In this document: piece after piece, positions 1 to 8,053 of the stretch
Layout of the letters: each line of letters starts with the position of its first letter
How positions within the stretch are numbered: the stretch's first letter is position 1
NCBI GenBank assembly: GCA_038232455.1
Contig: JBBSHU010000002.1
Coordinates: 3,621 to 67,620 of the forward strand
Direction of reading: 5' to 3'
Length of the DNA stretch: 64,000 bases
Source: DATAQC01 sp038232455
Lineage (GTDB): Bacteria; Actinomycetota; Acidimicrobiia; Acidimicrobiales; AC-14
Program-made: the position numbers and the translations under genes
Notes under the pieces: model-generated
Database searches by the model: none
What the model saw: only the letters and a program-made list of their open reading frames with translations
What the model was told of the DNA's origin: nothing

Positions 1-699
1 GGGCCGCAGGCCCCGAAACGCCGTACCCGGCCTGACCACGCCGGGCGGCGCCACGTCGACGAGGCGAACCTGGCCCGAACCGCCCAAGGTCTGGAGGGCG
101 GCCGCCGGGGCCTGCACGACCACGCCGAACACCAGGGGACCGTCGGCGGACACGCCGTCGAGAAGCTTGTTGAGGCGGGCGATCTCGTCCTGGTAGAAGG
201 CCTTGAACTGGGGATCGTCGACGGTGGGCACCAGCTGCTTCATCTCGTCGCGGTCACTTCGTTTGTCGGCCACCTGGCCGTTCACCCAGTCGGACATCGA
301 CCCGGTCACGACGCCGGGTAGCCCGCCCGGGACCGCAGCCAGGACGCCGACCACCTTGGCCGGGCCCACGGCAGCCCGAGCCTGGGCCTCGCTCACGTAG
401 TCCGGAAGCGAGATCACCGCGGTGCGGTCGCCGGTGGCCGCAGCCAGGGCCGTCGACCGGTTCGCCAGGTAGCCGGCGACATCGTCGCCCGGCTGGGGCC
501 CGAGCCCGCTGGACGGCGTGCCGGCGTCCTTGGCGACCGCGGTACGCGTGGCCTTCCCGGGCCAGTGGGTGACGGTGACGGCCAGCAGGCCGCCGAGGCC
601 CACCACGATCAGGCTGGCGGCGAACAGGAGCAGTATCCGGCGGGCGGCGGTGTCGTCTTCGGTGGTGACCGGGAACCGGGGATCAGTGGAGAAGCTCAC
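1..699 (-). CDS. Membrane-anchored hypothetical protein, cut by the window edge
   Basis: The reading frame stays open from a GTG at 699 down to base 1, giving 233 residues with the C-terminus missing. Residues 1-20 are polar, followed by one strong membrane segment (about residues 21-40). The rest is an extracytoplasmic region with few charged clusters, so a type II membrane topology is likely. The GTG lies inside the end of rluD (17-base overlap), which suggests translational coupling with the rluD-lspA-dksA group. I do not recognise the family; no catalytic motif is visible. The frame choice is secure because it carries no stop over 699 bases and continues the strand of the neighbouring genes. 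Confidence 0.6.
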   Translation of the reverse strand, partial: MSFSTDPRFPVTTEDDTAARRILLLFAASLIVVGLGGLLAVTVTHWPGKATRTAVAKDAGTPSSGLGPQPGDDVAGYLANRSTALAAATGDRTAVISLPDYVSEAQARAAVGPAKVVGVLAAVPGGLPGVVTGSMSDWVNGQVADKRSDRDEMKQLVPTVDDPQFKAFYQDEIARLNKLLDGVSADGPLVFGVVVQAPAAALQTLGGSGQVRLVDVAPPGVVRPGTAFRGLRP

Positions 700-1630
700 G
701 CACTTCCTCGAGGTCGGGCGGCAAGGGTGAGGTCCAGCTCCGGCGCTCGCCGGTCGCCGGGTGGTCGAAGCCGAGCTCGAAGGCGTGCAGAAACGGCCGG
801 CTCACCTGTAGTTGCGGGCGTGCCCCACCATACCGGACGTCCCCCACCACGGGGTGGCCGATGGCGGCCAGGTGCACCCGGACCTGATGGGTCCGGCCCG
901 TCTCCAGCCCGCAGGCCACGAGGGTGACCGGGGCCGGCTCGTCGTGGCGGGAGATCACCTCGTAGCGGGTTCGGGCCTCCCTTCCGTCGACCGACACGGC
1001 CATCTGCGTGCGGTCCCGCTGGGAACGGCCCACCGGTGCGTCGATGAGGCCGACGGGTGCCTCGACCCGTCCCCAGACCAGGGCCAGATACCGGCGGCCC
1101 ACCGTGCGCGCCGCCAGCTGGGCGACGAGTGAGGTGTAAGCCGACGGCGTCCGGGCGACTACGAGCAGGCCCGAGGTGCCGGCGTCGAGGCGGTGGACGA
1201 TGCCCGGCCGCACTGGCTGACCCACGCCGGCGATCTCCGGCCAACGGGCCACCAGGCCGTTCACGAGGGTGCCCGTCGGATGACCAGCACCTGGATGGAC
1301 GATGAGCCCCGGGGGCTTGTCGACCACGATCACCTGGTCGTCGCACGCCACCACGGCCACCTCGACGCCGGGGTCGGGCTCCACCCCAGTTGGTTCGGTG
1401 GCCTCGGACAGGTCGACCTCGATGACGTCGCCCTCGACCACCCGACAGGCCCGAACCGCCGCCACCCTCCCGCTCACGTGCACGCCGCCGGAAGCCACCA
1501 GCTCGGCCACCTGTCGGCGCGAGAGGTCCCAGAGAAGGGCAACGACGCGGTCGAGGCGCTCGCCGGCCAGCGTCGGGGTGACCTCGGCCCGCGCCCGCCG
1601 GGTGCCGGCTGGCGCGTCCGGGCTCGTCAC
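683..1630 (-). CDS. rluD: RluD-family 23S rRNA pseudouridine synthase
   Basis: This enzyme isomerises uridine to pseudouridine, probably in 23S rRNA. The 315-residue product has an S4-like RNA-binding region (about residues 20-70) and then the RluA/RluC/RluD catalytic domain. The signature HRLDAGTSG lies at 146-154, with Asp149 as the catalytic aspartate, and the motif RTHQVRVH appears further on. The start is taken as the GTG at 1630 because it overlaps the lspA stop in a GTGA arrangement; a longer upstream frame is only a shadow of lspA. The pair lspA-rluD is a standard neighbourhood in actinobacteria. The exact target uridine cannot be told from sequence. Confidence 0.9.
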   Translation of the reverse strand: MTSPDAPAGTRRARAEVTPTLAGERLDRVVALLWDLSRRQVAELVASGGVHVSGRVAAVRACRVVEGDVIEVDLSEATEPTGVEPDPGVEVAVVACDDQVIVVDKPPGLIVHPGAGHPTGTLVNGLVARWPEIAGVGQPVRPGIVHRLDAGTSGLLVVARTPSAYTSLVAQLAARTVGRRYLALVWGRVEAPVGLIDAPVGRSQRDRTQMAVSVDGREARTRYEVISRHDEPAPVTLVACGLETGRTHQVRVHLAAIGHPVVGDVRYGGARPQLQVSRPFLHAFELGFDHPATGERRSWTSPLPPDLEEVRELLH

Positions 1631-2241
1631 GATGACTGGGTCCGCCAACCCGACCACAGGAGCACCAGGCAGCCACAGGTGATGGCGGCGTCGGCCAGGT
1701 TGAACACGGGCCACCATCGGAGGTCGACGAAATCGACCACGGCCCCGCGGAGCAGTCCGGGCGAGCGGGCCAGGCGGTCGACGAGATTGCCGAGCGCCCC
1801 CCCCAGCACCAGGCCGGCGGCAAGGGCCAGGCCCGGGCGCGCCATGACGTCGGCTCGGGCCACGAGGACCACCACCAGGACGAGCGCCCCGACGGCCAGG
1901 AAAGGCACGAAGGCCCCTCCCATGCCGAAAGCGCCTGCGGTGTTGCGGGTGAGGTTGAATCGCACGGGTCCGATGATGTCGACGGGCCCGTCGGCCAGGC
2001 GCTCCAGCGCCCAGGCCTTGGTGACCTGGTCCAGAACCACCACCGCCGCGGCCGCACCGAGAAGGGGGATGCTGCGACGGGGCCATCCCGGACGGCTCTG
2101 TTCCCCGCTCGGGGGGCCGCTCGGGCTCTGTTCCCCGGTTAGGGGCCTGTCGGGCCCGGTTCCCTGCGCAGGGGGCCGCTCGGGCCGGGCGCGGGTCTGG
2201 TCACCCTCAGCGACGCGACAGCCCCCCGCTCTTGCAACCAA
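1627..2241 (-). CDS. lspA: Lipoprotein signal peptidase LspA with repeat-derived N-terminal tail
   Basis: Prolipoprotein signal peptidase II, which removes the signal peptide from lipidated prolipoproteins in the membrane. The 204-residue product has four membrane segments beginning near residue 58. The two catalytic aspartates are in GNLVDR (Asp155) and FNLADA (Asp184). Family members are usually about 160-170 residues. The extra N-terminus (about residues 18-50) is encoded by three tandem copies of a 30-bp repeat and is rich in Pro, Gly, Ser and Glu, so it is probably a disordered cytoplasmic tail. The upstream start overlaps the end of dksA by 35 bases. A shorter start inside the repeat is possible, but I see no better ribosome-binding site there. 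Confidence 0.9.
   Translation of the reverse strand: MVARAGGCRVAEGDQTRARPERPPAQGTGPDRPLTGEQSPSGPPSGEQSRPGWPRRSIPLLGAAAAVVVLDQVTKAWALERLADGPVDIIGPVRFNLTRNTAGAFGMGGAFVPFLAVGALVLVVVLVARADVMARPGLALAAGLVLGGALGNLVDRLARSPGLLRGAVVDFVDLRWWPVFNLADAAITCGCLVLLWSGWRTQSS
2094..2182 (+). repeat. Family A repeat: three tandem ~30-bp units inside lspA
   Basis: The units are 2094-2123 (30 bp), 2124-2152 (29 bp) and 2153-2182 (30 bp). They share the core CCGCTCGGGGGGCCGCTCG with substitutions, and the middle unit lacks one base. The array lies wholly inside the N-terminal coding region of lspA, antisense to it. The same core occurs at 2693-2725, 5636-5667, 43048-43113, 51532-51560 and 58089-58121. Confidence 0.8.
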
Positions 2242-2743
2242 CGCACAAGGCAGCCGAGGGCATGGCCTTCAGGCGGGCACGGGGGATGGGCTGACCGCAG
2301 CGCTCACAGGTGCCGTAGGTGCCCCGGTCGACCTTGGCCAGGGCCACGTCGATCTCGTCGGCGGTGGCCCTGGCCTGAGCCGACAGGGCCAGGTCGCGCT
2401 CCCGCTCCACGTTGAGCGTTGCCCCCTCGCCGGACTCCTCGTCGAACTGGGTGTCGCCGGGCTCCATTTCCTCGGCCAGTTGTTCGGCCTCGGCCCGCAG
2501 AGACTCGGCCTGGCGCAGTGACGCTTCCCGTTCGCTCAGCAGGAGTGCCCGCTGCTCCTCGAGGAAGCGGTCCGTGGCCGTCGCCCCACCCTTCGTGGTG
2601 CTAGCCGTCGACGACGGCGTTCGTGGTCGACGTGGAGCCTTGACCGTCGCAGGCCTGGCGCGGGCAGCGGTCGGCTGCTTGGATGCGACGGCGCTGGGCC
2701 CGAGCGGTCCTCTGAGCGGAGTGGTTTTGGCTCGCTTCGGCAT
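2207..2743 (-). CDS. dksA: DksA/TraR-family zinc-finger protein
   Basis: The 178-residue product is a TraR/DksA-type protein that may bind the RNA polymerase secondary channel. A long low-complexity, basic N-terminus (about 1-55) precedes a coiled-coil region (about 58-130). The C-terminal zinc finger has Cys146, Cys149, Cys167 and Cys170 in a CxxC-x17-CxxC arrangement. The acidic DxxDxA tip typical of E. coli DksA is not obvious, so a true stringent-response role is uncertain. Residues 8-17 (TPLRGPLGPS) are encoded by a family A repeat. The gene sits between yggU and lspA, where actinobacteria commonly keep a traR-like gene. Confidence 0.85.
   Translation of the reverse strand: MPKRAKTTPLRGPLGPSAVASKQPTAARARPATVKAPRRPRTPSSTASTTKGGATATDRFLEEQRALLLSEREASLRQAESLRAEAEQLAEEMEPGDTQFDEESGEGATLNVERERDLALSAQARATADEIDVALAKVDRGTYGTCERCGQPIPRARLKAMPSAALCVGCKSGGLSRR
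2693..2725 (-). repeat. Family A repeat, single unit in dksA
   Basis: On the minus strand this 33-bp stretch begins ACCACTCCGCTCAGAGGACC and ends in GCTCGGGCCCAGC. It is nearly identical to the copy in ileS at 5636-5667 but is read in a different frame: here it encodes PLRGPLGPS, in ileS RSEDRSGPA. Confidence 0.8.
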
Positions 2744-2860
2744 GGCGCACCGGCTTGGTCTCGAGAGGGTCGGAGGAGATCATGGCCGAGCTCACCTGGC
2801 GGGCTCCGAAGGGCCCGCACGGTGACCTCGGAGCCGCGGAGTCTAGCAGGCGCAGGCGTC

Positions 2861-3211
2861 TTACCGACGCCCGATTGGGCGGTTCTCGGGGCCCGAGCCA
2901 CCCGCTCCCTCGTCCACCGCTCGCTCCAACTGTCGCCGGAAAACGTCGAGGTCGACGCCACTGACCTTGAAGCGCTTCTCCCGGCTCTTGGCCCCGCCGA
3001 CCAGTTCGGCGGCGGTGGCACCGAAGGTGTCCGCCAACAGCGTGGCGCAGGCCTCGTTGGCCCGACCGCCTTCCGGGGGCACCGCCACCCGAACCTTGAG
3101 GGCCTGCCCGTGGCGGCCCACCACGGCCGTGCGGCCGGCACCAGGCTGGAGGTGCACGTTGAGCACCACGGCATCATCGCCGGCGGTTGTGTACAGCTCG
3201 TCGACGTCCAT
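2861..3211 (-). CDS. YggU/DUF167-family protein
   Basis: A 116-residue protein of the DUF167 (YggU) family, which has no firmly established function. The conserved motif is visible as VRVAVPPEGGRANEAC near residues 41-56, followed by SREKRFKVSGVD. An ATG at 3211 opens the gene. It runs divergently from ileS with only 30 bases between the start codons, so the two share a very compact promoter region. About 117 bases separate it from dksA downstream, and I see no gene in that gap. Confidence 0.85.
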   Translation of the reverse strand: MDVDELYTTAGDDAVVLNVHLQPGAGRTAVVGRHGQALKVRVAVPPEGGRANEACATLLADTFGATAAELVGGAKSREKRFKVSGVDLDVFRRQLERAVDEGAGGSGPENRPIGRR

Positions 3212-3241
3212 ACGGGCTTTCTAGCCGTATCGTAAGGCCCC
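3205..3241. promoter_or_regulatory. Compact divergent control region of yggU and ileS
   Basis: Only 30 bases separate the two starts. They contain a near-palindrome (TACGGGCTTTCTAGCCGTA) and, for ileS, the stretch TATCGTAAGG just before the GTG at 3242. AAGG may be a ribosome-binding site and TATCGT a -10 for a nearly leaderless message. There is no room here for the T-box leader that controls ileS in many actinobacteria. Confidence 0.35.
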
Positions 3242-6200
3242 GTGCCCTTCGGACCCGTCGACAACCAGGTCAACTTCGTCGCCCTCGAAGAACGGGTGCT
3301 GGAGCGCTGGCGCTCCTCGGGGCTGGCCGCCGCGGTGGGTCGACACCGCGAAGGCGGTCCGCCGTGGGTGTTCTACGAGGGGCCGCCCACGGCCAACGGC
3401 CGGCCCGGGCTCCACCACGTGTGGGCCCGCGCCTTCAAGGACCTGTTCCCCCGGTTCCGCACCATGGCCGGATTCGACGTTCCCCGGAAGGGGGGCTGGG
3501 ACTGTCACGGGCTCCCGGTCGAGATCGAGGTCGAAAAGGAGCTGGGCTTCACCCGGAAGGGCCAGATCGAGGAGTACGGGATCGGGCGCTTCAACGAGCA
3601 CTGCCGGGAGTCGGTACGTCGCTACGTGCAGGACTGGGCCGCCCTCACCGAGAGATCGGGCGTGTGGATCGACACCGACAACGCCTACTGGACGATGTCG
3701 GATGACTACGTCGAATCCGTGTGGTGGCTGGTGAAACAGCTCCACGACGAGGGCCTGCTCTACGAGGGCCACCGGGTCAGCCCCTACTGCCCTCGCTGCG
3801 GCACCGCCCTGTCGTCGCACGAGCTCGGCCAACCGGGGGCCTACCGCGACATCACCGACGCCTCCGCCTACGTCCGCTTCCCGCTGGTCGACGCCGAGGC
3901 CGACCTGGCGGTGTGGACGACAACCCCGTGGACGCTCGTGTCCAACGTGGCCGCAGCCGTCGGTCCCGACGTCGAGTACGTGCAGGTGGCCGACAAGGGC
4001 GGCGGGCGCGATCTGGTGCTGGCCGCGGCCCGGGTGGTCGACGTGGTCGGCGACGGAGCCGAGGTGCGGGCCCGGTTCACCGGCACCGACCTCTCGGGTC
4101 GCCGCTACCGACGCCCGTTCGATCTGGTCGACGTCGACGATCGTGCCCAACGGGTGGTGACGGCCGATTTCGTCGCCACCGACGAGGGAACCGGGATCGT
4201 CCACCTCGCTCCCGCGTTCGGAGCCGACGACATGGACGCAGCCCGGGAGTGGGACCTGCCGGTCGTGAACCCGGTGGTCGCCGACGGGACCTTCGACGAG
4301 CGGATCACGCCGTGGGCGGGTCGGTCCGTGAAGGGGACCGACCGGGAGATCATCGCCGACCTGGCCGCCCGAGGCCTTCTGCTGACCGAAGAGCCCTATC
4401 TGCACGCCTACCCCCACTGCTGGCGCTGCGGTACCGCCCTGCTCTATTGGGCCAAGACCTCGTGGTTCGTCCGGACATCGAAGCGTCAGGCTGACCTCCT
4501 GCGGGAGAACGAGCGGGTGGGCTGGTATCCCGACCACATCAAACACGGTCGCTTCGGGGACTGGTTGGAGAACAACGTCGACTGGGCCCTGTCCCGCGAC
4601 CGCTACTGGGGCACTCCCCTGCCCATCTGGCGCTGCGGCGAGGGCCACGACACCTGCGTGGGATCGGTCGACGAACTGCAGCAGTTGGCCGGGCGCGAGC
4701 TCGAGCGCCTCGACCTTCATCGTCCCGCCGTCGACGACGTGGAGATCGCCTGTCCGGCGCCCGGCTGCTCGTCGGTGGGCCGTCGCCTATCACCCGTTCT
4801 CGACGCCTGGTTCGACTCCGGCTCCATGCCGTCGGCCCAGCACCACTTCCCCTTCGACCAGACCGGCTCCGTGCCCGAACGGAGTGGCGGCTCCGTGCCC
4901 GCGGCCTTTCCCGCCGACTTCATCTGCGAGGCCATCGACCAGACCCGGGGCTGGTTCTACTCCCTCCTCGCCGTCAACACCCTCGTGTTCGGAAGCACCC
5001 CCTTTCGCAACGTGGTGTGCCTGGCTCACATCGTCGACGCCGACGGTCAGAAGATGTCGAAGAGTAAGGGAAACGTCATCGATCCCTGGGACGTCATCGC
5101 CACCCACGGGGCCGACGCCCTGCGGTGGTACTTCTTCTCCGCCGGGTCTCCGTGGACCAGCCGTCGGGTGTACGAGGACGGTATCCGAGAGGCGGCCCGG
5201 CGCACCCTCGTCACCCTGTGGAACGTGTTCGCGTTCTTCGCCACCTACGCCGACATCGACGGCTGGACCCCGGCCGGCGACGAGGCCTCGATCGCGCCCA
5301 CCGACCACCTGCTCGATCGATGGGTGCTGGCCCGTCTCGCCGAGACGGTGGGATCGGTCACCGAGTCGATGACCGCCTTCGACGCCCTGGGCGCGACGAC
5401 GACGCTCGCCGAGTTCGTCGACGACCTGTCGAACTGGTACATCCGTCGGTCGCGGCCCCGATTCTGGGGGGCCACCGCCGACGGGGCGTCGGCCCATGCC
5501 ACCCTGCACCGCTGCCTGGTGACCACCGCGCAGCTCCTCGCCCCCTTCTGCCCCTTCGTGGCCGACGAGCTCTACGTCACCCTGACGGGCGAGACGTCGG
5601 TACATCTCAGCGACTGGCCCGACGCCGGTGGGCCGTCACCCCGCTCAGAGGACCGCTCAGGCCCAGCCGACAGCACGGTCATCGAGCAGATGGCGGCCAC
5701 CCGGCGCCTGGTGGGCCTGGGCCGGGCGGCGCGCAGCGAGGCCCGGGCCCGGGTCCGCCAGCCCCTGCGCCGGGCCTTCCTGTTGCACCCCGGCGTCGAG
5801 CTCTCCGACGAGGTGCGACGGGAGATCGCCGACGAGCTCAACGTAAAGGAGCTCGAGGAGGTCACGTCGCTGGCGGAGCTCATGACCTGGCGGGTGGTCC
5901 CGAACTTCCGGGCTCTCGGGCCCCGGCTCGGGCCACGGGTAAACGACATCAAGGCCGCCCTCGCCGCTGTCGACGGTGCCGAGGTGCGTGGCCTCCTGGA
6001 GACCCAGGGCTGGGTCGAAGTGGCCGGCGAGCGCCTGGGCCCCGACGACGTGGAGGTTCGGGCCGACCGCCACGAGGAGCTGGCCCTGGCCCAGGACGGC
6101 GGGTGGGCGGTTGCCCTCGACCTGGAGCTCGACGAAGCGCTCGAACGCGAGGGAACGGCGCGGGAGTTGATCCGGGGCCTCAACGACCTGCGCAAGCGCC

Positions 6201-6403
6201 TCGACCTGGCCCTGACCGATCGAATCGACCTACGCATCGCCGCCCCCGGCGGCGGGCGCCTTGCGGCCGCCATCGAAGCGCACGGCGAGTGGGTCGCCGC
6301 CGAGGTCCTGGCCACAGGACTCGTCGTGGCCGACGTCGACGAGGGCCACGACCTCGAAGTCGATGGCGAGTCCCTCCTGGTGGAGCTGAACGTCACCAGC
6401 TGA
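3242..6403 (+). CDS. ileS: Isoleucyl-tRNA synthetase, type 2 (IleS2)
   Basis: Charges tRNA-Ile with isoleucine in the cytoplasm. The product has 1053 residues. The ATP-binding signature is in the type 2 form: GPPTANGRPGLHH at 47-59 in place of the type 1 HIGH context, with KMSKS at 604-608. Type 2 enzymes resemble eukaryotic IleRS and are often intrinsically mupirocin-tolerant, which is family knowledge. Two repeat-encoded insertions are visible. Residues 542-553 (GSVPERSGGSVP) sit in the catalytic domain between the DSGS motif and FPADFI, and residues 799-809 (RSEDRSGPA region) sit in the linker before the anticodon-binding part. The gene points opposite to all dcw neighbours. Confidence 0.95.
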   Translation: MPFGPVDNQVNFVALEERVLERWRSSGLAAAVGRHREGGPPWVFYEGPPTANGRPGLHHVWARAFKDLFPRFRTMAGFDVPRKGGWDCHGLPVEIEVEKELGFTRKGQIEEYGIGRFNEHCRESVRRYVQDWAALTERSGVWIDTDNAYWTMSDDYVESVWWLVKQLHDEGLLYEGHRVSPYCPRCGTALSSHELGQPGAYRDITDASAYVRFPLVDAEADLAVWTTTPWTLVSNVAAAVGPDVEYVQVADKGGGRDLVLAAARVVDVVGDGAEVRARFTGTDLSGRRYRRPFDLVDVDDRAQRVVTADFVATDEGTGIVHLAPAFGADDMDAAREWDLPVVNPVVADGTFDERITPWAGRSVKGTDREIIADLAARGLLLTEEPYLHAYPHCWRCGTALLYWAKTSWFVRTSKRQADLLRENERVGWYPDHIKHGRFGDWLENNVDWALSRDRYWGTPLPIWRCGEGHDTCVGSVDELQQLAGRELERLDLHRPAVDDVEIACPAPGCSSVGRRLSPVLDAWFDSGSMPSAQHHFPFDQTGSVPERSGGSVPAAFPADFICEAIDQTRGWFYSLLAVNTLVFGSTPFRNVVCLAHIVDADGQKMSKSKGNVIDPWDVIATHGADALRWYFFSAGSPWTSRRVYEDGIREAARRTLVTLWNVFAFFATYADIDGWTPAGDEASIAPTDHLLDRWVLARLAETVGSVTESMTAFDALGATTTLAEFVDDLSNWYIRRSRPRFWGATADGASAHATLHRCLVTTAQLLAPFCPFVADELYVTLTGETSVHLSDWPDAGGPSPRSEDRSGPADSTVIEQMAATRRLVGLGRAARSEARARVRQPLRRAFLLHPGVELSDEVRREIADELNVKELEEVTSLAELMTWRVVPNFRALGPRLGPRVNDIKAALAAVDGAEVRGLLETQGWVEVAGERLGPDDVEVRADRHEELALAQDGGWAVALDLELDEALEREGTARELIRGLNDLRKRLDLALTDRIDLRIAAPGGGRLAAAIEAHGEWVAAEVLATGLVVADVDEGHDLEVDGESLLVELNVTS
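4862..4900 (+). repeat. Family B palindromic repeat in ileS
   Basis: The core CTCCGTGCCCGAACGGAG is a perfect inverted repeat (6-bp arms, 6-base loop), followed by a partial second copy of GGCTCCGTGCC. It encodes GSVPERSGGSVP in frame. The same element is at 14563-14590 in murC. Confidence 0.75.
5636..5667 (+). repeat. Family A repeat, single unit in ileS
   Basis: A 32-bp copy with the direct pair CCGCTCAG and CCGCTCAG, ending GGCCCAGC. Over the shared core it differs from the dksA copy at only two positions. It encodes residues 799-809 of IleRS. Confidence 0.8.
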
Positions 6404-6429
6404 GTTCCAACGGGACCACCGCCAGAAAC

Positions 6430-7647
6430 TCAGCGCTTCTTGGTGGTCCTCTTGGCCGGGGCAGCCTTGCGGGTCGCGGCGACCTTCTTGGCCGTGGCCG
6501 ACTTGGTCTCGACGACCGCTTTCCGGGTAGACGCCGAGGCCTTCCTGGTCGACGCGGTGGCCCTCTTGGCCGCCACCGGAGCGGACGCCTTGGTTGCGCT
6601 GGTCCGCTTGCGGGCCGTGGCGACCGCCGCCGCCTCCCGGGCCCCCTTGGCCACCGCTCCCTTGGTGTTCGCAGTGCGCTTGGCCGGCGCCTTCGCCGAG
6701 GTGGCCCGCGTCGTGGAACGTCGCTTGGGCGCGACCACGACCGGCTCGGGCTCCGGGGGTGCTTCCTCGATGAGACGGTCGACGCGATTGAGGACCATGG
6801 CCCGGCGGAACCCGTCCTCTTCGCGGCGCCTCACCAGGTGCAGCTCGCTCACGGTCAGGTCGGGAAGGCGGCCGAGAACCTCCAGGGCCTTCAAATCGTC
6901 GAAGTCTGGGATCGGGAACTCGCCCACGGCGGCAACGACGGGTGGTTGGGTCATCGGGCCATCGGGCGATCCCGGACCCGAGGCCACACGGGGCTCGGGA
7001 GCCGGAGCAGGGATCGGGGCCGACGCAGCTGCGGCGTCCCAGCCCTCGTCGTCGGTGTCCCACGGTTCGGACGCTTCGGACGCCCGGTTCTGTTTCTGGG
7101 CTTCGATGCGATTGAGCACCATGGCCCGGTTCTTGCCGCTCCGCTCGCGCTCGCCGACGACCTCGAGCTGTTCGTCGGACAGCTCGGCCAGCATTGGAAG
7201 GATCTCCGTGGCCCGCAGCCTGTCGTAGTCGTGGATCGGGAAGTCGTCGTCGGCTGCGGACTCCTCGACCTCGACCCGGTCGAAAGATTCGGTGCGGTCG
7301 TCGCGTTCGGCCACCGCGACTCCCCCATCGCCGAGGGCCCCGGCGGAGGTCCCTGCGGTGACCGGGTCGGGCGCGGGTGACGACGAGGATGGGGCGGGCG
7401 TCGGGCCGGGAGCCACCCAGGTGCTCGGAGCCGTGTCAGGTTGGGCCCCGGCGGTGGCCCGCTGAGGCATGGGCGCACCGGCGCCCTTGGGCTCGGGGCG
7501 GCCACGAAGCACAGCCGTGGCCAGGACGATGCCGGCGAGCACCGAACAGCCGATCGAGACGTAGATGATCCCGAGTCCGGACTGGAGCAGCCCGATAACG
7601 AGCGTGATGGCCGCCACCACGACGAGGACGAAGCTCACTAGGACCAC
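6430..7647 (-). CDS. Membrane protein with a duplicated domain and histone-H1-like tail, in the divIVA position
   Basis: A 405-residue protein I cannot assign to a named family. Residues 4-47 form two membrane helices. After a Pro/Ala/Ser-rich linker come two copies of a ~47-residue module, at about 136-182 and 244-290. Each begins FPI(H/P)D(Y/F)D and ends with RAMVLNR(I/V). Residues 307-405 are almost only Lys, Arg, Ala, Thr and Ser, as in histone H1-like proteins, and could bind DNA or another polyanion. The gene follows sepF-yggT and precedes ileS, the slot occupied by divIVA/wag31 in many actinobacteria, yet it shows no DivIVA motif. A tether between membrane and nucleoid is a guess. The start is a GTG; one four codons in is also possible. 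Confidence 0.75.
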   Translation of the reverse strand: MVLVSFVLVVVAAITLVIGLLQSGLGIIYVSIGCSVLAGIVLATAVLRGRPEPKGAGAPMPQRATAGAQPDTAPSTWVAPGPTPAPSSSSPAPDPVTAGTSAGALGDGGVAVAERDDRTESFDRVEVEESAADDDFPIHDYDRLRATEILPMLAELSDEQLEVVGERERSGKNRAMVLNRIEAQKQNRASEASEPWDTDDEGWDAAAASAPIPAPAPEPRVASGPGSPDGPMTQPPVVAAVGEFPIPDFDDLKALEVLGRLPDLTVSELHLVRRREEDGFRRAMVLNRVDRLIEEAPPEPEPVVVAPKRRSTTRATSAKAPAKRTANTKGAVAKGAREAAAVATARKRTSATKASAPVAAKRATASTRKASASTRKAVVETKSATAKKVAATRKAAPAKRTTKKR

Positions 7648-7795
7648 GAAGTCACCATCCCATCAAGTTGAACGCGCACAGCGGAACCCCGAAGGGGCAA
7701 CAAGGTATCGGCCATCGCTGGATGCTATCTCGGCGGTCGATGCCGCCGACGATGCTGTTGCCCGACCCCCGGTGCGGTGAACCGACGGCCCGGGC

Positions 7796-8050
7796 TCAGC
7801 AGATGAACCCACGCAGGAAGTAGATGCCGAAGATGACGATGAGGGGCGAGAAGTCGAACCCCATCCCCCCCATACCCATGGGCGGGATCACCCGTCGGAT
7901 CGGCCCGAGCACCGGTTCGGTGATGGCATAGAGGAACCCGAAGACCGACGCGATCGCCGAACCCGATTCGATCGGGAACCACGACAGGATGATGCGGCCG
8001 AAGATGATGTACATATAGGCCTCGAGCAGCAGGCAAACGATGTTCCGCAC
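7796..8050 (-). CDS. YggT-family membrane protein
   Basis: An 84-residue integral membrane protein of the YggT family. Two hydrophobic segments (about 3-24 and 66-82) flank the conserved stretch around residues 40-58 (YAITEPVLGPIRRVIPP). YggT proteins are found beside sepF and division genes; a role in envelope or osmotic homeostasis is suggested for the family but not settled. The GTG start at 8050 lies 3 bases after the sepF stop, so the two are probably co-translated. A gap of about 150 bases follows before the next gene and may hold that gene's promoter; I saw only a weak CCCCGAAGGGG hairpin there. Confidence 0.85.
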   Translation of the reverse strand: MRNIVCLLLEAYMYIIFGRIILSWFPIESGSAIASVFGFLYAITEPVLGPIRRVIPPMGMGGMGFDFSPLIVIFGIYFLRGFIC

Positions 8051-8053
8051 AGA

